Positions 1-8,657 of a DNA stretch of 64,000 nt are shown here, piece after piece (the stretch's first letter is position 1; each line of letters opens with the position of its first letter). The stretch lies in the NCBI RefSeq assembly GCF_018129025.1, contig NZ_JAAEDI010000010.1, forward strand, positions 124,001 through 188,000, read 5' to 3'. The notes beneath the pieces are model-generated. The model worked only from the letters and a program-made list of their open reading frames with translations, searched no databases and was not told the DNA's origin. A program made the position numbers and the translations under genes. The DNA is from Neoroseomonas terrae. GTDB taxonomy: Bacteria; Pseudomonadota; Alphaproteobacteria; Acetobacterales; Acetobacteraceae.

Positions 1-92
1 TCCCTCAGCCTCGCCAATGCGGCTTGAACTTCAAGCATGCGGCTCGACAAGATAGATTGTCCGACCGCAACCTTGGCGAGACCTGCTTGGCG

Positions 93-716
93 ATGGAAGA
101 TGTAGAGTTGGCGAGCACGGCCGAGGCGTCGGGTGAGACCGACGCAACGTCCGCTGTGATCGGTCCCAAGATCCGCATGCTGCGGCGCTCACTATCGCTG
201 TCCCTGCAGGTCCTTTCAGACCGGACTGGTATCTCGATCGGCCTGCTAAGCCAGATCGAGCGCGGCATCTCCGCGCCATCACTGAAGAACCTCGTTGCCC
301 TGAGCTCGGCGCTTGGCATCCGCACGGGATGGTTCTTCGAGGAGGGCCATGCCGGTGACGATGGCGAGGGGCACTTGATCGTCAGGCGGGAGTTCCGCCG
401 CAAGATCACCATGGCGAGCGGCACGAGCATGAGCAAGGAGCTGCTGAGCCCGAGGCGGGACGGCTCGCTCCAGATGTTCATTCTGACGCTGGAGCCCGGC
501 GGGAGCACCGGTGAAGAACCCTATTCGCACCCGGCCGAGGTCGGCGGTTACGTTGTCTCGGGCCGCCTCGATCTTTGGCTGAATGGCCGGAGCTTCGTGC
601 TGCGCAGCGGGGATAGCTTCTCGATTCCACCGAATTGCCTGCGACGCTATTCGAACGCAGATCCGCGCGAAGCCGTGGAATTGGTGTGGTCGATCGCCTA
701 CCCGGATCGCATGTAA
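93..716 (+). CDS. XRE family regulator with C-terminal cupin
   Basis: Predicted cytoplasmic transcription regulator of 207 residues. An XRE/Cro helix-turn-helix lies at about residues 22-77 (IGPKIRMLRR, then GLLSQIERG in the recognition region). A cupin-2 sensor barrel lies at about 105-200 (HPAEVGGYVVSG, GDSFSIPPN). Family members of this build usually control a nearby transport or catabolic operon in response to a small ligand. Here no obvious target is adjacent: the next gene downstream, mtgA, is convergent. The ATG at 93 is preferred because the helix-turn-helix follows it directly; an in-frame TTG at 24 would add 23 unremarkable residues, and neither start has a strong Shine-Dalgarno. 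The family call is firm; ligand and target are unknown. Confidence 0.85.
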   Translation: MEDVELASTAEASGETDATSAVIGPKIRMLRRSLSLSLQVLSDRTGISIGLLSQIERGISAPSLKNLVALSSALGIRTGWFFEEGHAGDDGEGHLIVRREFRRKITMASGTSMSKELLSPRRDGSLQMFILTLEPGGSTGEEPYSHPAEVGGYVVSGRLDLWLNGRSFVLRSGDSFSIPPNCLRRYSNADPREAVELVWSIAYPDRM

Positions 717-989
717 GCTGCCGTGCTGTCCGGTGCAGATAGCCTGGGGACGGCCAGGCGATGCCTTCATCGCCGACGGGCATCGCGGCGCGCTGGACCG
801 AGTCTCGTGCACGCGATGGAGCGTGCGAGGCTCCGGCGCTCCGGCACAGATAGTGCCTCCAACAAGTTGGCTGATGTCTACGGCGTCGCTGCACGAATCG
901 AACGCTGTTCTCCGAATCATCTGATGCCGATGATCGACGGAGTAAGTCCGCCAGAAAGCGACTAAATCACCCGGTCGCGCCGCCGGACC

Positions 990-1655
990 CTACCATGAGC
1001 AGCCGAGCAGAGGGCGGATCTGCCCGATGCGCCGCTCGATGACGGCGGCGCGCCGGCGCACATACGGACCTGGCGATCCCGCAGACCAGGACAATGGGTT
1101 GGGAAGGACCGCCGCCAGGGTCGCGGCTTCCCGCGTCGAGAGCCGCGCGGCAGGCTTCCCAAAGAAGTGCTGGGCGGCCGCTTCCGCGCCATAGATGCCA
1201 GGGCCGAACTCCACGATATTAAGGTACACCTCAAGAACGCGCCGCCGCGGCCACAACAGCGCAATTTGCGGCGTGAACCAGGCTTCCAGGACCTTCCGAA
1301 CAGGATCCCGTCCGGGCCACAAAAAGAGGTTCTTGGCCGTCTGCATCGTGATGGTGCTGGCACCGCGAGGCCGGTCGCCCTCCGACCAGGCGTCCACTTG
1401 CTCGCCAAGCGCATTGAAGTCGAATCCCAGCCACTGCTCGCAGAAGAGATTGTCCTCCGCAGCAATCACCGCTGCGGCGAGCGCTGGAGCAATCTCATCA
1501 TGGGGCATCCAGCCGCGCTGCCAGCCGTATCCCTCCATCAGCCGTATGAGCATCAACGGCGTTGCCGGCGGCGGGAGGAAGCGGAACAGGAGTATCAACG
1601 CCAGCGGCACCGCGACTACCAGAATGGACACCCGCACGATGATTCGGCGCACCAT
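990..1655 (-). CDS. mtgA: Monofunctional biosynthetic peptidoglycan transglycosylase
   Basis: GT51 glycosyltransferase that polymerises lipid II into glycan strands at the inner membrane. The 221-residue protein has one N-terminal membrane segment (about residues 5-26) and the GT51 core: AAEDNLF with the catalytic Glu, [20 protein letters not shown], and [19 protein letters not shown] with the second Glu. Length matches MtgA, and no transpeptidase domain follows. The ATG at 1655 has an AAGAAGGA Shine-Dalgarno upstream; a nearby ATG at 1661 is the alternative, and the frame remains open further upstream without family similarity. One oddity: the usual EHxGFD segment reads EQWLGFD, so the His is Gln and one residue is inserted. 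A small lipoprotein gene on the same strand lies 142 bases upstream. Confidence 0.93.
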   Translation of the reverse strand: MVRRIIVRVSILVVAVPLALILLFRFLPPPATPLMLIRLMEGYGWQRGWMPHDEIAPALAAAVIAAEDNLFCEQWLGFDFNALGEQVDAWSEGDRPRGASTITMQTAKNLFLWPGRDPVRKVLEAWFTPQIALLWPRRRVLEVYLNIVEFGPGIYGAEAAAQHFFGKPAARLSTREAATLAAVLPNPLSWSAGSPGPYVRRRAAVIERRIGQIRPLLGCSW

Positions 1656-1797
1656 GAGCATCCTTCTTGCCGTGGTTCGGATGAGCCGCCCGCGCTTGGC
1701 GACCTCCGTGTGCTTTGGCGGGAGATCAAACGGCGGTAGCGCGGGCAATGCTTTGCCCGAACTGTCTGGCAGCCCGATGACCGGGCGCAGTAGGCAG

Positions 1798-2028
1798 CTA
1801 CCCCGTGCCGAGAACGTTTTGCAGTGAGACCAGATTATCGCCGCCCCAACCATGTGGCGCCGGATACCGCTCCAACTGCGCCGGAAGGTCGCGAAGCCAA
1901 GGTGGCCGATCATCCGACGGCGCAGCTCGGAGCTGCGGCAATGCGCTGCGCGATGGCGAAACCGAGCAACCCGATACCATCAGCGCCGCGGCGGCTATGC
2001 AGACTCCTATCAGTGCCGATCGTGACAT
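1798..2028 (-). CDS. Small predicted lipoprotein, function unknown
   Basis: Short reading frame of 76 residues with a clear lipoprotein signal: charged MSRS start, hydrophobic stretch [11 protein letters not shown], then the lipobox VSGC with the modified Cys at about residue 21. The mature part is short and Pro/Arg-rich ([16 protein letters not shown]) with a Gly-rich tail and no recognised domain. The ATG at 2028 has GAGG six bases upstream; an ATG at 2040 would add four residues. It precedes mtgA on the same strand, which may hint at a cell-envelope role, but this is inference. It could be a chance frame, although the signal peptide argues against that. Confidence 0.55.
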   Translation of the reverse strand: MSRSALIGVCIAAAALMVSGCSVSPSRSALPQLRAAPSDDRPPWLRDLPAQLERYPAPHGWGGDNLVSLQNVLGTG

Positions 2029-2328
2029 CCGTGACCTCATCGACGAACCTGTACCACGATTTCGCCGAGCGGGCCCTGTTCGCTACGCGCCGGTCCTCGT
2101 CGGATCTTCCTCGGCTCGCGGGCGCCGGGCCTGTTTCGCGACAACGCTTTCGCATCGCGACGGCTACTCTTCGGGTTGATGAGTGTCCCCCGGACATGAA
2201 GGATTGCCGTCTGCGATACCGGCGGGCCTGCGGGGCACGCGCCTTTGGTGCGCCGGCACCGTCAGGAGATACTCGGCACGCTCGCCAACCGATGGTATCG
2301 ACGATGTGCCTTCGGGAGGAAAACACCA

Positions 2329-3312
2329 GTGAAGCGTCGCCGTCTGCTCGCCAACGGGGCTGCCAGCCTCGCCCTGCCCGTCCTTCTCGGTCGCACGGCC
2401 CAGGCCCAGTCCGCCTGGCCCGACCGTCCGATCCGCCTGATCGTTCCCTTCCCGCCCGGCGGCGGCACCGATACCGTGTCGCGCGAGTTGGCGACGCGTA
2501 TCGGCCTCGCCACGGGGTGGACAATTGTTGCCGACAACCGTCCCGGTGCGGGGGGCACCATCGGCCTGGACGTCGTCGCCAAGGCGGCGCCGGACGGCTA
2601 CACGATCGGGCTCGGCCAGACCTCCAACCTCGCGATCGCACCGGCCATCTATCCGAATCTGCCCTTCGACCCGTTGCGCGACCTCTCGCCGATCGGTCTC
2701 GTCGCGCAGCAGCCGAATCTCATCGTGGTCGCGCGCAACTCGCCGATCCGTGACCTCGACGGCCTGCTGGCAGCGGCGCGGGCCCGGCCCGGGCAGCTCA
2801 GCGCAGGCCATCCGGGCAACGGCACGGTCGGCCATCTCGGGGGCGAAGTGATGAATGCCAGCGCGGGCATCGATATCGTCCAGGTGCCCTATCGCGGCGC
2901 AGGCACCGTCGTTGCCGACCTGCTGGCCGGCCGAATCGACGTCTATTCCGCGAATCCGCTGTCCGTGAAAGGCGTTCTGGAATCGGGAGAGATCCGGGCA
3001 CTGGCCGTCACCTCTCCTGCGCGTAGCTCAGCGTTCCCGGACGTGCCGACGGTGGCAGAACTCGGTCACCCGGCTTTCGAGGCGATGAACTGGACCGGCC
3101 TGGTCGGCCCAGCGCGCCTGCCGGAGCCGATCGTCAACCGGATGAACGAGGAGATGCGCAAAGTGCTGGCCAATGCCGATGTGCGCGCGCGCTTCACCAA
3201 CGAGGGCAGCGACGTAGTGGGTTCCACCCCGGCCGAGTTCCGGCGCCATCTGGAATCCGAGATCAACAAGTGGGGCACGCTCATTCGCTCGGCGAACCTG
3301 CGCGTCAACTGA
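2329..3312 (+). CDS. Bug/TctC family tripartite tricarboxylate transporter solute-binding protein
   Basis: Periplasmic binding protein of the Bug (TctC) family, which captures carboxylates and other small organic acids, often as an orphan without TctAB membrane partners. The 327-residue length is typical. The N-terminus is a twin-arginine-like signal (VKRRRLLANGAASLALPVLL, ending near AQAQ). Family motifs are WPDRPIRLIVPFPPGG at the mature N-terminus, DNRPGAGGTIG, the VPYRGAG loop, and FPDVPTVAELG near the C-terminus. The GTG start at 2329 is chosen because GGGAGGA lies 8 bases upstream and the signal peptide begins there. No tctA or tctB is nearby, so the partner transporter and ligand are unknown. 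Confidence 0.93.
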   Translation: MKRRRLLANGAASLALPVLLGRTAQAQSAWPDRPIRLIVPFPPGGGTDTVSRELATRIGLATGWTIVADNRPGAGGTIGLDVVAKAAPDGYTIGLGQTSNLAIAPAIYPNLPFDPLRDLSPIGLVAQQPNLIVVARNSPIRDLDGLLAAARARPGQLSAGHPGNGTVGHLGGEVMNASAGIDIVQVPYRGAGTVVADLLAGRIDVYSANPLSVKGVLESGEIRALAVTSPARSSAFPDVPTVAELGHPAFEAMNWTGLVGPARLPEPIVNRMNEEMRKVLANADVRARFTNEGSDVVGSTPAEFRRHLESEINKWGTLIRSANLRVN

Positions 3313-3571
3313 GCGCCGCTTGCTTTGGCGGCCTCTCGCCGCAGATGGGTTCGCCCGATCATCGGGCGGCTCATGCTGCCGGTTCGGAGCGGCCGGCACA
3401 CCTCGTTGAGGTTCAGCCGGCCAGCGATGGGCTAGCGGAGCAGTCTCCCGGCTTCGCCTGGCGACACCCCGAGTCCGAATGGGGCTCTGGGGCCAACAGA
3501 ATGCTGCGTCACATGCCCCGCAGTTTGCTAGAATAGCGCAACATCTCCACGCCGGTGCCGGGGTTCACCGC

Positions 3572-3590
3572 GCGCGCCGGTACGGCGCGC
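3572..3590. promoter_or_regulatory. Perfect inverted repeat upstream of cytochrome c gene
   Basis: Two 8-base arms, GCGCGCCG and CGGCGCGC, flank the 3-base loop GTA. The repeat ends a few bases before the Shine-Dalgarno of the cytochrome c gene at 3607. It could be a short hairpin in the 5' leader or an operator palindrome. In such GC-rich DNA a chance origin is possible. Confidence 0.3.
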
Positions 3591-3606
3591 CACTGAGGAG
3601 GTCGCA

Positions 3607-3990
3607 ATGTGGCGCATCATCCTGCTGGCGGTACCCGCAATCGCAAGCATTGTCGCCACGGCTTCTGCCCAATCGGGTGATGCCGCCGCGGGACGGCGCG
3701 TCTTCAGCCAATGCCTCGCATGCCACACCATCACTGAAGGCGGGCGCAACGGCGTCGGTCCCAACCTCTGGGGTGTCGTCGGCCGCCGTGCGGCGAGCAT
3801 CGAAGGGTTCCGCTACTCGGCGAACATGCGCGAACGCGGCGAGGGCGGGCTGACCTGGACCGAAGATCAACTGCGCGTCTACGTCCGCAACCCGAAGGAG
3901 TTGGTGCCGCGCGGCACGATGAGTTTCCCGGGGCTGCGCAACGACACGCAGTTGAACGACCTCATTGCCTATCTTGCAGCGCAGCGATAA
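3607..3990 (+). CDS. Class I c-type cytochrome, periplasmic (cytochrome c2-like)
   Basis: Soluble electron carrier of 127 residues. A Sec signal peptide covers about residues 1-21 (VPAIASIVATASAQ). The haem attachment site CLACH follows at about residue 36, and the axial Met is in the RGTMSFPG loop near residue 101. The region GRNGVGPNLWGVVGR is typical of mitochondrial-type/cytochrome c2 proteins. A strong GAGGAGG-like Shine-Dalgarno precedes the ATG. It is transcribed alone, 1.1 kb from the convergent aa3 oxidase operon, and may donate electrons to that oxidase; the link is inference. Confidence 0.93.
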   Translation: MWRIILLAVPAIASIVATASAQSGDAAAGRRVFSQCLACHTITEGGRNGVGPNLWGVVGRRAASIEGFRYSANMRERGEGGLTWTEDQLRVYVRNPKELVPRGTMSFPGLRNDTQLNDLIAYLAAQR

Positions 3991-4244
3991 CCCGGAAGTG
4001 TTCTCTGCCCGCGGTGCGGTTGATGGTGCCGCCGCGCAACGCCCGACGACCGACGCGCCGCCCACCGACATCGGCGCGTGCGAAGCGCGGGCCGATATGC
4101 TAGCCATGAATTGTAGTTGTTGGCCCGAGAGCCTGTCGCTCGACGGACGCTTGGCTGCCTCGTCACTGCAGGCCGCAGGGTCATCCTCCGTGGCTCCTGG
4201 TCACGAAGGAGGTGACTGCGAGCGCTTCAGGAGGAGGCATTGTC

Positions 4245-5039
4245 ATGGTTCAGGCCGTGCTGGTTTCCCGAGACAGCCAGGCTCACCTCGCCCCCATTGT
4301 CAGAAAGATCGGCCTTTCCGACATCCGTGTCGCTCTGGCCCGGGGTTACGCCGACTTCAACGAAACGCCGACGCAGCTCGTCTTTCTCGGAATCATCTAC
4401 CCGATCGTCGGCTTTGTCGCGGCGCGTGCCGCCTCAGGCGGGGCGCTGCTGCCGCTGCTGTATCCGTTGGTGGCCGGTCTTTCGCTGATGGGCCCCGTCG
4501 CAGCCCTTGGCATCTATGAGTTGAGCCGCCGGCGTGAACAGGGCCTGCCGACAACCTGGCTCAACGCCTTCGACGTCCTCCGCTCACCGGCGATCGGGTC
4601 GATCGCGGCGCTCGGTGTGCTCATGGTGGCGATCTTCGTGGCTTGGCTCTTTGCCGCCCAGGCCGTCTATCGCGCAACGATGGGGGAGATGCTGCCCGGT
4701 TCCTTCTGGGCCCTGCTGAGCGCGGTGCTGACGACAAGCGCCGGCTGGCGGCTGATCCTTTGGGGGCATGTGGTAGGGCTCTTTTTCGCCTTCATCATCC
4801 TGTCACTGACGGTCGTCTCGTTCCCCCTGCTGCTCGACCGCAATGTCGGCGTGCAGGTCGCGGTCCGCACCTCGATCCGCGCCGTGCTGCACAACCCCAT
4901 CCCGATGACGGCATGGGGCATCGTTGTCGCGGTGCTTCTCGCACTGGGCTGCCTGCCGCTTTTCGTCGGCCTTGCTGTCGTGATGCCTGTTCTGGGACAT
5001 GCCACGTGGCACCTGTACCGGCAGGTCGTCGAGGCTTGA
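4245..5039 (+). CDS. DUF2189 domain integral membrane protein
   Basis: Predicted six-helix inner-membrane protein of 264 residues matching the DUF2189 family, whose function is unknown. After a soluble N-terminus come the family signature around IRVALARGYADF (residues about 28-39) and hydrophobic segments near residues 48-64, 68-88, 115-140, 155-175, 185-205 and 230-255. The ATG at 4245 is chosen because an AGGAGGAGG tract sits 7 bases before it; the in-frame GTG at 4212 has its GGAG immediately adjacent and too close. The family often sits near respiratory genes in alphaproteobacteria; here it is convergent with the aa3 oxidase operon. Confidence 0.85.
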   Translation: MVQAVLVSRDSQAHLAPIVRKIGLSDIRVALARGYADFNETPTQLVFLGIIYPIVGFVAARAASGGALLPLLYPLVAGLSLMGPVAALGIYELSRRREQGLPTTWLNAFDVLRSPAIGSIAALGVLMVAIFVAWLFAAQAVYRATMGEMLPGSFWALLSAVLTTSAGWRLILWGHVVGLFFAFIILSLTVVSFPLLLDRNVGVQVAVRTSIRAVLHNPIPMTAWGIVVAVLLALGCLPLFVGLAVVMPVLGHATWHLYRQVVEA

Positions 5040-5050
5040 GCGGTCACGCG

Positions 5051-5076
5051 GCGCGGCGGCCTTATGGTCGCCGCGC
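5051..5076. terminator. Bidirectional hairpin between convergent genes
   Basis: Arms GCGCGGCGGCC and GGTCGCCGCGC pair over 11 positions with one G-U wobble around the loop TTAT. The hairpin lies between the stop codons of the DUF2189 gene (5039) and the oxidase subunit IV gene (5082), so it could end transcription from both sides. There is no T-tract, as is common in GC-rich genomes. Confidence 0.55.
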
Positions 5077-5081
5077 GGGCC

Positions 5082-5462
5082 TCAGCCGGGAGTCCGGCTG
5101 AAATACACAATGCGCGAAAGCAGCGTGTGATCCGCTTCCAGCACCATGATGGCCACGAAGATCAGCACCGCCAATGGCGGCAGCAGGATAGCGTAGCCCA
5201 GCGCGAGCCTTTCCCATTTCATGTGCATGAAGACGGCGACGATCAGCCCTGCCTTCAGCGCCATGAAAACCAGGATCAGCGACCAGCGAAGTAGCCCGTG
5301 GAGCTGGAAATAGTCCACGAGGTAGGAAAAGGTGCTGAGGACGAAGAGCCAGCCCCACACCACAAGGTACAGACGGATCGGGTGCTGCTGACCCACCGCA
5401 TGCGCAGCGTCGGCGCCGCGCGCCGACGTTGGGGCGGCATGTGCCTCGGCGACGTGCGACAT
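5082..5462 (-). CDS. Cytochrome c oxidase subunit IV (bacterial COX4 type)
   Basis: Small accessory subunit of the haem-copper oxidase encoded upstream. It has 126 residues with a polar His/Ala-rich N-terminus and three transmembrane helices at about residues 30-50, 56-78 and 88-110. The segment IRLYLVVWGWLFVLSTFSY and the central FMALKAGLIVAVFMHMKWE are typical of the prokaryotic subunit IV family. It is the last gene of the minus-strand operon, starting 11 bases after the stop of the subunit III gene. Confidence 0.88.
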   Translation of the reverse strand: MSHVAEAHAAPTSARGADAAHAVGQQHPIRLYLVVWGWLFVLSTFSYLVDYFQLHGLLRWSLILVFMALKAGLIVAVFMHMKWERLALGYAILLPPLAVLIFVAIMVLEADHTLLSRIVYFSRTPG

Positions 5463-5473
5463 GTCGGTTTCCC

Positions 5474-6196
5474 CTACCAGAGATAGAAGAGGGCGAAAAT
5501 GAAGACCCAGACCAGATCCACGAAGTGCCAGTAGAGGCCGGTGATCTCCACGATCTCGTAGCGGCCCTTGCGGCTGGTGAAGAAGCCGGCCTTGCCCGTG
5601 TCGTAATCCCTACGCCACACCTTTCGCGCGACGATCAGCAGGAAGATCACTCCGATCGTGACATGCGTACCGTGGAAGCCCGTGATCATGAAGAAGGATG
5701 AGCCGAACTGCTCTGCACCGAAGGGATTACCCCACGGCCGTACGCCCTCATGGATCAGTTTGGTCCATTCGAAGGCCTGCATGCCGACGAAAAGAGCGCC
5801 GAAGGTCGCGGTAACCAGCAGCAGGATCGCTGTGCGTTTGCGGTCCCGCCGATAACCGTAGTTCACCGCCATTGCCATGGTGCCGCTACTCGTGATCAGC
5901 ACGAAGGTCATGATGGCGATGAGGATGAGCGGCATATGCGTGCCGAAGATTTCGAGCGCGAAGACCTCGCTCGCATTCGGCCAGGTGACCGTCGTCGACA
6001 TCCGCACCGTCATGTAGGACAGCAGGAAACAACCGAAGACGAAGGTGTCGCTGAGGAGGAAGATCCACATCATCGCCTTCCCCCAGGAGACGTCCTTGAA
6101 CGTCGTCTGGTCGGAACTCCAGTCCCCGACGAAACCTTGAATCCCGCCGGTGCGATGCGCGGTCGCTGAAATCTGGGTTCGGACGCTGCCTTCCAT
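5474..6196 (-). CDS. ctaE: Cytochrome c oxidase subunit III
   Basis: Membrane subunit of the aa3 oxidase; subunit III stabilises subunit I and supports proton uptake. The 240 residues carry the family signatures GFHGTHVTIG at about 162-171 and the C-terminal EITGLYWHFVDLVWVF, with the lipid-cleft Glu and conserved WHFVD. The ATG at 6196 is used because GGAGGA lies upstream and the conserved region starts soon after; the frame stays open further upstream but overlaps the neighbouring gene and has no similarity. It lies 14 bases downstream of a second, different subunit III-like gene. Confidence 0.92.
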   Translation of the reverse strand: MEGSVRTQISATAHRTGGIQGFVGDWSSDQTTFKDVSWGKAMMWIFLLSDTFVFGCFLLSYMTVRMSTTVTWPNASEVFALEIFGTHMPLILIAIMTFVLITSSGTMAMAVNYGYRRDRKRTAILLLVTATFGALFVGMQAFEWTKLIHEGVRPWGNPFGAEQFGSSFFMITGFHGTHVTIGVIFLLIVARKVWRRDYDTGKAGFFTSRKGRYEIVEITGLYWHFVDLVWVFIFALFYLW

Positions 6197-6210
6197 CCTC
6201 GCGATCCTCC

Positions 6211-6879
6211 CTAGCCGTGCAGTAGCAGGGCGAACAAGGCGAACCAGACCAGCAACAGGAAGTGCCAATAGGTCGCACAAAGCTCCGTGCTGAGGCGGAG
6301 CTGTGCGAGCGGCGATCCCCGCGCTGTCCGATAGGCGGTGCGGCCAAGCACGATGAGCCCGCCGATCAGGTGCAGACCGTGTACGGCCGTGATGAGATAG
6401 AAGAATGAGCTCGAGGGATTGGTCGCAACACCGAAGCCTTCCGCCATCACCTGCTGCCAGGCGAGGTATTGGCCGGCGAGGAAGGCAAGGGCCGAAAGGC
6501 CGCCGGCCGCAAGGCCGACAGCGATGCCTTCGCGCCATCCGATACGCGCGTCAAGCTCGGCGCGATACAAGCTGAAGCTGCTGAGCATCAGCAGCCCGGT
6601 ATTGAACCAGAGCATCGACGGCGTGGGGATCGACCGCCAATCATCCGCCATGTGCATGCGCATCAGGTAGGCGCTGATGAAGAGCGTGATCAGCGCGCCG
6701 ACCACGGCCATGAATACCCAGAGGCCCAGCTTGACGGGCGGCACGCCCGGCACCTCGCCCCGCGTCACTTCGGCCGGAACGCCAACCTCGAGCCAAGGCT
6801 TTGACATCAGCCTCTGCCGCGACAGCCACCATCCGGCGATGCAGCCGACGACCGCGAGGTAGAGGATGATCGCGTTCAT
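6211..6879 (-). CDS. Second cytochrome c oxidase subunit III-like protein
   Basis: Membrane protein of 222 residues in the subunit III superfamily, distinct from its neighbour. It shows about six hydrophobic segments. It keeps AVHGLHLIGGLIVLGR and ELCATYWHFLLLVWFALF, which align with the HGxH and E...YWHF signatures of subunit III, though WHFLLLVW replaces WHFVDLVW. Its start overlaps the end of ctaD by four bases (ATGA), implying translational coupling. From memory, paired subunit III genes occur in coxMNOP-type oxidase operons; whether both enter the same complex is not known from sequence. Confidence 0.85.
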   Translation of the reverse strand: MNAIILYLAVVGCIAGWWLSRQRLMSKPWLEVGVPAEVTRGEVPGVPPVKLGLWVFMAVVGALITLFISAYLMRMHMADDWRSIPTPSMLWFNTGLLMLSSFSLYRAELDARIGWREGIAVGLAAGGLSALAFLAGQYLAWQQVMAEGFGVATNPSSSFFYLITAVHGLHLIGGLIVLGRTAYRTARGSPLAQLRLSTELCATYWHFLLLVWFALFALLLHG

Positions 6880-8636
6880 CCGGCGGGCCCCCGTGGCGGC
6901 TCGTTCTGCGGGATGAAGTCGCGCGCCGCGCCTGGCACGCTGTAGTCATAGGCCCAGCGATAGACGACCGGCATCGCCTTGCCCCAGTTGCCGTGGCCGG
7001 GCGGCGTTTCAGGCGTCTGCCACTCGAGGGTCGTCGCATTCCACGGATTGGGCCCAGCCTCCCGGCCGTGGCGCAGGCTCCACGCAAGGTTGAAGAGGAA
7101 GACCATCTGCGCAAAGCCGACAATCAGCGCCATGACGGTGATGAAGGCGTTGAGGTCATGCGCCGAGGCCGGCACGAAGGCGGCCTCGCCGATTTCGTGG
7201 TAGCGCCGCGGCACCCCGAGGAGGCCGATATAGTGCATGGGAAAGAAAATCAGATAGGCGCCAAGGAAGCTGACCCAGAAATGGAATCGGCCCATCGCCT
7301 CATTCAGCATCCGGCCGGTGATCTTCGGGTACCAGTGGTAGATGGCGCCGAAGATGACGAAGATCGGCGCAACGCCCATCACCATGTGAAAATGGGCAAC
7401 CACGAACATCGTGTCCGAGAGAGGCACGTCCACGACCACATTGCCGAGGAACAGGCCGGTCAACCCGCCATTGACGAAGGTGACGATGAAGGCCAGCGCA
7501 AAGAGCATCGGGATGGTCAGGTGGATATCGCCGCGCCAAAGCGTCAGCAGCCAGTTGTAGACCTTGATCGCCGTGGGCACCGCAATGATCAGCGTCGTCG
7601 TCGCGAAGAAGAACCCGAAATAGGGGTTCATGCCGCTGACATACATGTGGTGTGCCCAGACGACGAAGCTGAGCGCACCAATGATGATGATTGCCCATAC
7701 CATCTGGCGATAGCCGAAGATGTTCCGCCGCGCATGGGTGCTGATGAGGTCGGACACGATGCCGAAGGCAGGCAGGGCGACGATGTAGACTTCAGGATGC
7801 CCGAAGAACCAGAAGAGGTGCTGGAACAGCAGCGGACTCCCGCCTTCATGGTTCAGCCGCTGGCCCATCTCGACCAGCGCCGGCATGAAGAAGCTGGTGC
7901 CGAGCAGGCGATCCAGCATCAGCATCACGCAGCTCACAAAGAGGGCCGGAAAGGCGAGCAGCGCCATCACCGTTGCCGTGAAGATGCTCCAGACGGTCAG
8001 CGGCATGCGCATTAGCGTCATGCCGCGCGTGCGGGCCTGCAGGACGGTCACCACGTAGTTCAACCCGCCCATGGTGAAGCCGATGATGAACAGCATCAGC
8101 GAGGAGAGCATGAGCAGGATGCCCCAGTCCTGCCCGCCGGGCGTACCGGTGAGGATGGATTGAGGGGGATATAGCGTCCAGCCGGCGCCGGTCGGTCCGC
8201 CCGGGGCGAAGAAGCTCGCCGCGAGGATCAGCACGGCGAGAAGGTAGATCCAGTAGGACAGCATGTTCGCGTAGGGGAACACCATATCCCGAGCGCCAAC
8301 CATCAACGGGATCAGGTAATTACCGAAGCCGCCGAGGAACAATGCCGTCAGCAGATACACCACCATGATCATGCCGTGCATGGTGATGAACTGATAGTAC
8401 TCCGCCGGAGTGATGAAGTCGAAGACGCCGGGGAACCCTAGCTGCAGGCGCATCAGCCAGGAAAGCACCAGCGCGACGAGGCCGATTGCCGTCGCTGTCA
8501 GCGAATACTGGATGCCGATGACCTTGGCGTCCTGGGAGAAGACGTACTTCGTGATCCAGCTATGCGGATGGTAGAGCTCGACGTCCTCGACCTCGGCGGC
8601 GGGGATGCCGGTCATTGGGTCCGAGGCGATGCTCAT
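6876..8636 (-). CDS. ctaD: Cytochrome c oxidase subunit I, A1-type aa3
   Basis: Catalytic subunit holding haem a, haem a3 and CuB, 586 residues with about 12 helices. CuB ligands and cross-linked Tyr appear in GHPEVYI (His280, Tyr284) and AHHMY (His329/330); haem ligands are in MHG near 87 and VAHFHMV. The D-channel residues are canonical: Asn106 in FGNYLIP, Asp117 in GARDM and Asn124. Glu282 is present in HPEV, and the K-channel Lys358 in PTAIKVYNW. This places it in the A1 class of proton-pumping oxidases. It lies 21 bases after ctaC in a II-I-III-III-IV operon and serves as an internal contrast to the unusual subunit I at 33801. Confidence 0.96.
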   Translation of the reverse strand: MSIASDPMTGIPAAEVEDVELYHPHSWITKYVFSQDAKVIGIQYSLTATAIGLVALVLSWLMRLQLGFPGVFDFITPAEYYQFITMHGMIMVVYLLTALFLGGFGNYLIPLMVGARDMVFPYANMLSYWIYLLAVLILAASFFAPGGPTGAGWTLYPPQSILTGTPGGQDWGILLMLSSLMLFIIGFTMGGLNYVVTVLQARTRGMTLMRMPLTVWSIFTATVMALLAFPALFVSCVMLMLDRLLGTSFFMPALVEMGQRLNHEGGSPLLFQHLFWFFGHPEVYIVALPAFGIVSDLISTHARRNIFGYRQMVWAIIIIGALSFVVWAHHMYVSGMNPYFGFFFATTTLIIAVPTAIKVYNWLLTLWRGDIHLTIPMLFALAFIVTFVNGGLTGLFLGNVVVDVPLSDTMFVVAHFHMVMGVAPIFVIFGAIYHWYPKITGRMLNEAMGRFHFWVSFLGAYLIFFPMHYIGLLGVPRRYHEIGEAAFVPASAHDLNAFITVMALIVGFAQMVFLFNLAWSLRHGREAGPNPWNATTLEWQTPETPPGHGNWGKAMPVVYRWAYDYSVPGAARDFIPQNEPPRGPAG

Positions 8637-8657
8637 GCCGGGAGCCTCCTCACGATC

